Made by a program: the position numbers and the translations under genes. Positions 41,253-50,738 of a stretch of 50,738 bases of DNA are shown here, piece by piece (within the stretch, counting starts at the first letter, position 1; each line of letters begins with the position of its first letter). The DNA comes from Byssothecium circinans (Eukaryota > Ascomycota > Dothideomycetes > Pleosporales > Massarinaceae), in NCBI GenBank assembly GCA_010015675.1, contig ML977008.1, positions 470,878 through 521,615 on the forward strand, in the 5' to 3' direction. The notes under the pieces were generated by a model, which was not told the origin of the DNA, ran no database searches, and worked only from the letters and a program-made list of their open reading frames with translations.

Positions 41253-42087
41253 ATGTCACCTCCAAAATCCTCATCCATACCATTGCCCGAGGAACCAGCA
41301 GCCATCTACTCATCACCACCTTTCTCTCTTGAAATGATGGAGACCGACACACGTACCAACAAGTCGGCACCACCCCAAGGCTCTGCGACTAGACAAGCTC
41401 ACCCCACAACACTCAAGCGAGCCGGCTCTGGAGAAACCGAGCGTCCGCCATCTGCACAGCAACTCAACACGGCAGCCACGAATGAAGTGGTGGATCTCGG
41501 TGAAGAAGTAGAATCGCAAGAGGATGATTGGGATCCCGGAGAGGAAATTGAAGAGTTTGACTGGAATGCGTTACATGAGCGCTATCACACGGCCATCAAC
41601 CAAGCCAGCGATGAGGAGGGCAAGCTCGCGGAGGAATGGGCATCACTCATGGATGTACTGTGAACCGGCCGCTTCCTTGAATTGCCCAGTCATTAACATT
41701 TGGCAGTTCTTCAGGGTTTGGGCTGAGGCCGGGCATTCTCAAGAGACTGATCGCTCGTATTCCCGGTATGTACCTTCTAAGTATACATGATTCCAATTCC
41801 CTAGGAATGCTTCACCGAGCCTATTCAACGAACATGCCGCCAACCTTCCACGCCTTCCCGTCAGTCAAACAGAAAAACTTCGCTAATGCTTCCCAGCTTC
41901 CGTACCCGTATGGCATACACCCAACACGCCGAGGGCGAGTTCGAGAAAACCCGGAATCATTGTAAGCCATTTCTCTCCCGCCTTTCCCAACTTCATCAAG
42001 ACCCCACTCACACTCCTAGATACCCAAGTGGTGCAAGCCTTCGAGCGTGCGATGAGCCTCCTTCAGGACGCTGGTCTGCGCAACTGA
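41253..42087 (+). CDS. Hypothetical acidic protein with a C-terminal helical domain
   Basis: Exons are 41253-41654, 41707-41765, 41897-41961 and 42020-42087, for 197 aa, all joins in phase. The N-terminus (~100 residues) is Pro/Ser/Thr-rich. It is followed by EEVESQEDDWDPGEEIEEFD and a helical part: WNALHERYHTAINQASDEEG, EWASLMDFFRVWAEAGHSQE, FRTRMAYTQHAEGEFEKTRN and VVQAFERAMSLLQ. The three small 3' exons are supported because each splice keeps an amphipathic helix reading without stops. No family is recognised. It is divergent from the autophagy gene. Confidence 0.55.
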
Positions 42088-42842
42088 TGCTCATCGACCT
42101 AGGCGCCATGTATCTCGCATCTCATTCTGGACGGACCGCGGCGGCTCCCCAACGGGCATGTGTGTCGTCAACTCCATCCGTGCGACATGCGGCGGCCCCA
42201 AAACGAACTATCATCATCGCTTCTCGATCAATACGGCGACGCGTTCGTAGGGAGCCATCGCCTCACGGACATGCTTGGCGTCTAGCGCGATGCACGATCC
42301 TGTAAAGGCATTGATCTGTTAGCTGTCTAGGAGGACGTACTGGACCACTTCGGTGCTGTATTTCCCAAGATTGGCGTTGCGGTGGCCCGAGAGCAGTACA
42401 GATGCATAGGCTTTCATGCGTCAAACACAGAGTTCAACTCCCCACTCTAATCTTTTTTATTCACGACCTACCGTCTGCGCAACCCAGTCGGTGAAAAAGC
42501 GTCCTTTTCACAAAATACCCAGCATCACATCATATAGCATAGCAACCAACCAGACCATTCAAAGAATCTTTCTATAATATCCAATGCCCCATCTTTCTAA
42601 TAGCCATGTCTATGCCATGCCGGCGAGCCACTGACACCCAGGCTCAAGCCGAAATAAGTAACTAACTAGGAATGCCCCCAAATCTAAACCGCGGACTTGA
42701 TAAAATGGTAAAAAAAAAAAGGGGAGAAACAGGGAAAACAGCTATTCACAAGAGGCTGGCTATGCAGGAAATGCAGCAAGGATCCTTTCCTTCAGATGCC
42801 GAAAGATGATGGGGGGGGGAGGAAGAGAGAGAGAGAGAGAGG
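42088..42842. other. Intergenic with possible decayed coding remnant
   Basis: The stretch 42100-42440 has several coding-like pieces in different frames, for example DHFGAVFPKIGVAVAREQYR near 42340-42400. They suggest a decayed gene that I cannot identify. Homopolymers lie at 42709-42720 (A) and 42811-42819 (G), and a GA repeat at 42825-42841. Confidence 0.3.
42825..42841 (+). repeat. GA dinucleotide repeat (8 copies)
   Basis: A perfect GA tract just beyond the thioredoxin reductase stop, in its 3' UTR. Confidence 0.85.
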
Positions 42843-44454
<1,612 letters not shown>

Positions 44455-45141
44455 TTTGGCGGTCGGGGTGGTGTTCGCGTGTACTGTTGCTGTTGTGGGC
44501 TACGGGTGTGCGGGAGAGTTGAGTGGTGGTGGGGCCTCTTCCAAGGTTCGAAAGAGGTGCGGATTGCTTTATGGGAACGTTTGTCTAGTGGCGCAGAGGT
44601 TTATTAGGCGGCTTCGAGGCGGTGGAAGACGTTGCTTAAGCAATAAGCAAGCACGTTCTAGGAGCCGGAAAAAAAATGGAGGGGAGCAGAATCAATACCG
44701 CACGACTTTGATTAATATGGCGGATATCCGGCGGAGCGGTGGAAGAGGAGACAAACAGTCACACAGCAAAGCTCGCAATCACAGCAATGCAGGTGAGGAA
44801 AAGTAGGTACTTGTCTTGTGTGTGCTGAGGGAGCAAGAAGAAAAGTTAAGCTAGCTGCTAGCTACGTCGCCGGCTTTTCGGACGCCATTTGCGATTTGCG
44901 ATCAAGCCAAGTCTTAATTTCTAAGAGCCCACGCCGAGACTGCGCTCCCACCAACACATGCACGTGCTACGCCAGACATCGCTACAACTTCCGAACTTCT
45001 GCCCGTGAGACATCGACAGCACATTGTTTTGCCTCGGATGTTTCCAAATTCTTTCCCTTTGTGTCAGGATTTTGCGGATTCTGTATTGCGGGTCGTGGGA
45101 GAGCTCGACTCGATGGGCTTCGTAAGCACGTATACGTCATT
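44455..45141. other. Intergenic upstream of thioredoxin reductase
   Basis: 687 bp between the reductase start and the 3' end of TRM82. Long frames on the plus strand here (for example 44390-44806) are antisense to the presequence exon and not supported. No stress-response site is claimed. Confidence 0.35.
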
Positions 45142-46787
45142 TTATGTCGCCATCTCACATGCAGCTTCTGCTTCTGGCCGCTTTCGCAGATTTTCCACCC
45201 CGTAAAGGATGGCCCGGACCGTCTTTGCGAATGTCGCTCGAGTCTCGTCATCGATTCCTGCTGCAGAGCTGTCTGCGTGGTTGAACCAGCCCAGGGTCTT
45301 TTCTGCTTCGCTACCTTCGTGCCACCGGCCGTCCTGCTGAAGAGAGATGAACTGCAAGCGCGTATTCTGACATATTCGTTAGTTTGATCGAAGCGATGTT
45401 GTACGAGATCGCTTACCTGGTCGTCGCGGATCTGCGTCGTGGAACCCGGAACATGCACGTGGTCGATGGAAACAATCGCTGTACGCGCGCCATCCACGAA
45501 TGCTACATCCAACGCATTCCCGCTCAATGCGATTGCCTGCAGTAGTGACGATGAATTGTCTGTGATGAAGCTGAATAAAGCAGGGACACCTTCGCATGCC
45601 ACCAAGATCTGGTCGGTCTGCGAGGGTAAGTAGGTGAAGTAGATATTGTTGGAGGTGAACATACCACGCCTGTAAATGAAATGCTCCATATACCAGAGAC
45701 AGCGACCTTGAATTGTTCTTTCTTTTCGGGAATTGCAGAATTCAGCTCAGGACGCCCTTGAAGATAGTTCAGCACAGCAGCTTGAATGGGCAACTTCTCC
45801 AAGAGACGATAGGAAGACCAGTCCCATACATAGAGATGCTCGTCTCCACCACCAGAGACAAGCTTGCCAGAGCTCGTCAAGCACAGGCACTTCACAAACT
45901 CTTCGTGTCCGTGGCAGAAACCTTCGATGATATGCGCTTGGGGGATTCCTCTAGATACCCGGATATGCTCGTCTCGATCCGCCGTGAGGATATAGCTTCG
46001 TGAGCCAACCGTAGCAGAAAGAATATCCGTAAGCATAGACACATGCCCAAGAAGAAGGTCGTGCTTGAACTTGGGTGCGTCCTTGGGCTGTGGTCGTCCT
46101 TTTTCGGCTTGCTTGAGCTGCTCCTCCAGTATCTTCCTGTTCCTTCCGGAATGAACTGTACTCAGACTAGCAGAAGGTACGTATTGCTTCCGCTCCGATC
46201 CACTTTCAGGAGCATCATTCAGCTCGTCCTCTGGGGATGGGATCAGTGGTAATGAGTAGACGTCGCCAAACTTGTCTGCACAGAGGATTGTTGAGCCATC
46301 CGCGGTGAGATCAATAGCACAGGGTCGCCTCGCCATGCATCTACTCAAATTTAGCTTTCATCTACAGACCATTCCGCAGACTGAGCCATTGACACTGACC
46401 TCTCACTAAGCTGCCGTATTTGCCATCCCGTTTCTATCGCGAACACTCGGATACATTTGTCTTCCGCAGTGATGGCGATGAGGTGCTTCTTGTCATGCGA
46501 GATTTTCAGGGAGGAAAAGTTAGGATTCTGCGCCGCCTGTTTCTCTGTAGGTTCCTAGCCCTTTCAGCACCTATCCATCAAGCGGCTAGCCCAGTCAATG
46601 ACATCGCCTTTGTGAGCAGGAATCAAAAACCCACCTGTTCTTGGCCTTGCTCAGTCGGCCATACCGATGTGGTTCCAGTGGAGGACTGTACCACGAGTCT
46701 TGAGCCCGCAGCACCAAAGAGAGCCCAGTCTTCACCATCCTGACTTGGGCGATTGCACGCCACGAGACACTGGTAAGAGAATGACAT
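45142..46787 (-). CDS. TRM82: tRNA (guanine-N7)-methyltransferase non-catalytic WD40 subunit
   Basis: Exons are 46787-46635, 46554-46400, 46340-45665, 45617-45417 and 45366-45142, for 469 aa. WD-type repeats include LKISHDKKHLIAITAEDKCI, CAIDLTADGSTILCADKFGD, GHVSMLTDILSATVGSRSYI (with HIRVS) and GHEEFVKCLCLTSSGKLVSG with EHLYVWDW. KFKHDLLLGHVSMLTD and SRGIPQAHIIEGFCHGHEEF are characteristic of Trm82/WDR4. It partners the catalytic subunit Trm8 to make m7G46 in tRNA. It is divergent with the ribosomal P0 gene across 213 bp, so two translation-related genes share one promoter. Confidence 0.9.
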
Positions 46788-47000
46788 GGCGCTGTAGATT
46801 TGAAGTCACAGCCCGAACAATCAACAGTCAACTGAAAGTTCTCAAGTTCTCAGACTGTCCCAACTGAGCTAGCGCCTCGGTTAGCCAGCGGGCCCGTGCC
46901 TCACACTGCAACTTTTGATTTTCTCCAACAACCTCCTCACCAAAACACCAACGAAAACGCAATAAGTCCTTAAACATCCTATTGTGTCAAATCGATCATA
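46788..47000. promoter_or_regulatory. Divergent promoter of TRM82 and ribosomal protein P0
   Basis: 213 bp between the two ATGs. The P0 side ends in an A/C-rich leader (about 46935-47000, CCAACAACCTCCTCACC and CAAAACACCAACG), as is common upstream of fungal ribosomal protein genes. Confidence 0.5.
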
Positions 47001-48050
47001 ATGGGGGGCAAGAAAGAATCCAAGGCCGCCTACTTCGACAAGCTCAAGGGCCTTCTTGAGGAATACAAGTCCATCTTCATCGTCGGCGTCGACAATGTCT
47101 CCTCGCAGCAGATGCACGAGATCCGACAGTCTCTCCGCGGTGAGGGTGTCGTGCTCATGGGCAAGAATACCATGGTGCGCCGCGCCCTGAAGGGCTTCAT
47201 CAGCGACAACCCGGAGTACGAGCGCCTGCTCCCCTACGTCAAGGGTGCGTATATGCCATCGACCGCGACATCGCCTTGAGAGCTGCACTGACACGCGCAG
47301 GCAACGTCGGCTTCGTCTTCACCAATGGTGACCTCAAGGAGACCCGTGACAAGATCCTCGCCAACCGTGTCGCCGCCCCCGCCCGTGCTGGTGCCGTCGC
47401 CCCCGGTGATGTGTTTGTCCCGGCTGGAAACACGTAAGAACACATAAAGTCGAGAGCAATGGCAGATACTGACAATTGGTAGCGGTATGGAGCCCGGAAA
47501 GACGTCTTTCTTCCAGGCCCTCGGTGTCCCCACCAAGATTGCCCGTGGTACCATTGAAATCACCACGGACCTGAAGCTCATTGAGGCTGGCAACAAGGTC
47601 GGTGCCTCCGAGGCCACCCTGCTCAACTTGTTGAACATCTCGCCCTTCACGTACGGCATGAGCGTTACCCAGATCTACGATGCTGGTCAAACCTTCGCCT
47701 CCGGGGTGTTGGATATCGAGGAGTCGCAGCTCCTGAAGGCTTTCTCCTCGGCCATCAGCACCATTGCCAGTATCTCACTGGCTGTCGGCTACCCGACCCT
47801 CCCGTCCGTCATACACTCCGTCATCAACTCCTACAAGAAGGTTCTCGCTGTCGCCATTGAGACCGACTACGACTGGGAGGAGATTAAGGAGCTCAAGGAC
47901 CGCATCGCCAACCCCGACGCGTACGCCTCGTCTGCCCCTGCTGCCGGTGGTGCCGCAACCGGTACCGCTGACGCTCCCGCTGCGGCTGCCAAGGAGGAGG
48001 AAGAGGAAGAAGCGTCAGACGAGGACATGGGCTTCGGTCTGTTCGACTAA
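47001..48050 (+). CDS. RPP0: 60S acidic ribosomal protein P0
   Basis: Exons are 47001-47244, 47301-47433 and 47483-48050, for 314 aa, the normal length. The N-terminus [20 protein letters not shown] with [18 protein letters not shown], then [12 protein letters not shown], is the L10-type rRNA-binding domain. [20 protein letters not shown] follows after intron 1. The end is the Ala-rich hinge and [16 protein letters not shown], the stalk tail shared with P1/P2 that contacts elongation factors. It anchors the P1/P2 dimers on the large subunit. Both introns interrupt conserved Gly/Thr codons and keep phase. Confidence 0.96.
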
Positions 48051-48453
48051 GCTGCTCGCTTTGGTGGACACATCTGCTTGCATGTCATGGTGTGCGCACC
48101 ACGTCAGTCATGAGTTCACGACATAGGCGGTCGACGAGAAATGAAACTTTGCAACTCCTGAATCAGTCAGCCATATGAAGTGATGCTTACAGTAGGCTTT
48201 CTCAGAAGCTGCTGTCAAGCCTCCACCTACAGGTAAGCACGAACCCTCTCCTTATCCTCCTGCAATGATTATACCATTTTTAACCCCGAGGTCTTCCATG
48301 AAGATTACAAACGCAACAACACTCTAATTTTTTAATGAGCAATTTCTCAGTACTCTTTGGTCATAATAACGATGTAGATCAAAGCTAACAACGCTGCAGG
48401 CAATTCTATGAACGGTTCAAACACCCCTTGACCAATGCCTATGCCGATTCCCG
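48051..48453. other. Convergent 3' spacer between P0 and the acetyltransferase
   Basis: 403 bp, no gene supported. The minus-strand frame continuing past the acetyltransferase stop shows no family similarity. Confidence 0.4.
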
Positions 48454-49640
48454 CTATGCACCGCTTACCAACGAATCTGCACCTGTGAGATCTATCCTGA
48501 TCCAGAATATCCTGACCGAGGGGTGCCCACCCAGACTCCTGCATACACTCTCACTCTGTACATTGCCTTCATACACATCCGCATGAGCCCACGCATTCCC
48601 CTCTCCATCCACTGCCAGCTCCGGCGCATGCTCTCTAAAGATCTTTGCCGCTACTGCTTTGGCTATTCCCTTCCCTCTATATTCGGCCTCGGTATGCAAA
48701 GTCGTCAATGAGCCATCTAGACCTAGAAATGTCCACGCCACTGCTCTATCTGATTTTTCTTCAAATACACCTACGCTCTTTAATGTCATCAACGTCCTCG
48801 TCGTTCGTGGAATCGACGTGCGAGCTTGCACAATCGCTAAATCCTGCTCCCTCATCTCACCCCACCTCAACCCGTCAGGCAATTCCTTCGTCTGCGGTAA
48901 ATCCGACACCTTGAAGAAGAACTTGTTCAGCTTGGCCTCTCGTCCGGGGAAGTCATCGCGCACTAATCCCGCCTCAGCGCATACATCGACGATCTTGTGA
49001 TGCACGGCGCCTAACGTGACGACACCCGGGAGTAGCAAATGGCGTACATAGGACCCTGGTGCAAGTGGAAATCGGACATTTGGGCCAAGCTCGGGGTACT
49101 TTTTCTCATGCTCTTTTGCCTGATCGATGGCGGGGAGGTTGGACGGGTGTAGGGGCGGGACGGGCAGGGTGGCCATGTGGGCGAGGAGGGAGTGTATTGC
49201 TCTTTTGCATGTTGGGCATATATCCAATTTTGAAGACAGCGATTCGTCTGGATATGGGGTTGGGGAGTGCGTGGGGACTTCGAAAGCGGCGAAGATCCAT
49301 AGTTCGGTCTCGGGGCGCATGGAGCGGTCAACTTATGCAATGATCAGAAAATGATCAAAATTATAAAATCTCAATCATTCGCATATTACATGTGACAGAG
49401 CAGCCAATAAGGATAGTGCAGTTCAAAGCAAGCAAGGCGTTTTTTCTTACAATAAGCAGCGGCCCAGCATTCTGGAACTTGATCTAGGGCAGCTGTCGGC
49501 GGGAACGTGGCGAGGATGTAGGCGTCTGGTGTGCGGTTTGGGTGCTGTGTGCGGTAGACGAGGTTGATGCTGTAGGGGAGGGCGCGTTGGAGGGCGTGGT
49601 GGAGGGGCGGGGAGGGAGTGGCGTGGGCGTGGACTTTCAT
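48454..49640 (-). CDS. GNAT-type N-acetyltransferase (FR47-like)
   Basis: Exons are 49640-49451 and 49331-48454, joined by a 119-nt intron, for 355 aa. The acetyl-CoA-binding core is AWTFLGLDGSLTTLHTEAEY followed by RGKGIAKAVAAKIFREHA, which carries the (R/Q)xxGxG/A pyrophosphate loop, and ends AHADVYEGNVQSESVCRSLG, the usual final strand and helix. The N-terminal ~180 residues (LPYSINLVYRTQHPNRTPDA and onward) resemble the glycine-N-acyltransferase-like layout. The substrate is unknown. A His-Cys pair CPTCKRAIHSLLAHM near residue 96 is not a known GNAT feature. Confidence 0.78.
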
Positions 49641-50738
49641 GTCTGCAAAATACCCAGGTAGAATACAGATCAGATAGAGGGATAGAGGGGTGTAGAGGGC
49701 GGGTGTGGTTTAAGTGGTGAAGATGTATTTGCTTTGGGAATAGTAGATATTGAGTCAAGGTTCCTCATTGGGTTGTTAGAGTGTGGGAGTGGGAGGGGGA
49801 TGACTAATGCGCGTTAGGTAGTATAGTATTGTTTCCTACCTTTATAGGGTGTTGGGATGATGCCGGGAGTTTTTGGGTTCGTAATTTTGTATGTGCCTTC
49901 TGTTTGATGCCAAAATACCCATTCTACAGCAGTGGGATGTATACGCTTGTGGCTTTCGTCCGCGAAAATGATGTGAGTTACACAACCTGTCGGGCAAATA
50001 TGTCGCCATCGCATACACTTCTACCTCGGAGAATTAAAAGGACTACAACCACCGATGCTAGGTAATCTAGCCATATACGGAGACCGACGCGGCATCCAAC
50101 AGGGACTCCTGTGACTTAGTCTGACATCAAAGTGCACTCATCCAAGAACCATATCTCAGCATAAAGAGCAAACTGCACACTGATGTTTTGCGCTGAAGTG
50201 TAGTTTAATAAAGCTTCGGAAGAAGCTTTTTAAGCCTCCTGCTTTCTGCAAGCCTACAACCTCCGGTTTATCCAGGTATTGCCCGTCTCGCTGTCTCGGA
50301 TACCCGGACTCGGAGACTACGAAAGCGGAGGGAAGGCGGTCGGAGAAAGTCGTTCACCGAACCGCCGGTCTTATACATGTATTGCGGCGTGGCGCATGAG
50401 CGTGTGCCTTCGGGAGACGGCGCACTTAGCGCATAGCTTAGGGCAGGACGATGCTTTGGTGCTTATCAGTCGCAGATCTGGCAAGATGCAAGGTACGTCT
50501 GCGCATTGTTTTTAAAGTGTAAATGCAGCTCTACTGGAGAACGAATGGTAATATCGACGATATGTGAATTACCGGCATATGTCGGGCTTAATGAGGGAGA
50601 GGTTGAATGAGTAGGAAGGGATGCATAGTTTGGTTGACAGGCATAACGTGTCCGTGCGCGTAATGCGCGGATTCGCGTAATGCACCGCTTTTTACTAGGA
50701 AAATCAAAGAAAATAAGCAACTTTAAAGCTATATAACT
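49641..50738. other. Intergenic right end of the window
   Basis: No gene is supported in 1.1 kb. It holds the acetyltransferase promoter, a hairpin at 50210-50229 and a repeated GCGCGTAATGCGCGGATTCG-type pair (CGCGTAATGC twice, at about 50657 and 50674) near the edge. Frames of about 80 codons on each strand are not protein-like. Confidence 0.35.
50210..50229. repeat. Perfect hairpin, 8-bp stem and GGAA loop
   Basis: AAAGCTTC-GGAA-GAAGCTTT can fold into a GNRA-type tetraloop hairpin followed by T's. It is isolated from any recognised gene; a role is not shown. Confidence 0.45.

Overview
The window is nuclear DNA of a filamentous ascomycete, most likely a Dothideomycete of the Pleosporales type (class by inference). 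The signs are short GT..AG introns of about 48-130 nt with CTAAC/CTGAC-like branch sites, a HET-domain gene, a spherulin-4 family gene, a tandem family of 'LRLPxELRNRIY' proteins, and nonsense codons of the CAA/CAG to TAA/TAG kind that repeat-induced point mutation (RIP) leaves in repeats. Exon coordinates were worked out by hand from splice signals and frame continuity, and are given in each entry.

Layout. 1-30 kb is an accessory-like half. It holds a transposon-like tail next to a truncated amidase-type gene, two flavin monooxygenases flanking a polysaccharide deacetylase, a HET gene, and a 3.5-kb Tc1/mariner-like element (10085-13601) that appears to split an older reading frame. Then come a spherulin-4 gene, a collapsed sugar-transporter pseudogene, a 2OG-Fe(II) oxygenase, a class-I glutamine amidotransferase-like gene, a secreted subtilase, a small unknown gene, a DHA1-type MFS transporter, a nitrilase, and three tandem paralogues of which two are dead.

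30-50 kb is a dense housekeeping block: nucleotide pyrophosphatase/phosphodiesterase, an unknown conserved-looking protein, eIF3d, cystathionine gamma-lyase, an Atg14-like autophagy subunit, a small unknown gene, thioredoxin reductase, Trm82, ribosomal stalk protein P0 and a GNAT acetyltransferase. Several are divergent pairs on short shared promoters (unknown/eIF3d 261 bp, Trm82/P0 213 bp, Atg14/unknown 482 bp).

The most unusual signal is inside the Tc1/mariner element. Besides a broken DD34E transposase it carries a second, convergent gene of about 594 codons on the minus strand. That gene keeps one frame from ATG to stop but contains about 22 internal stops, every one TAA or TAG. It is invisible to ordinary ORF calling, and such elements usually carry only a transposase. 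Other points of interest are a 7-nt microexon and a mitochondrial-type alternative N-terminus in thioredoxin reductase, an ORF that continues in frame across the transposon insertion, and RIP-like stops in tandem gene duplicates.
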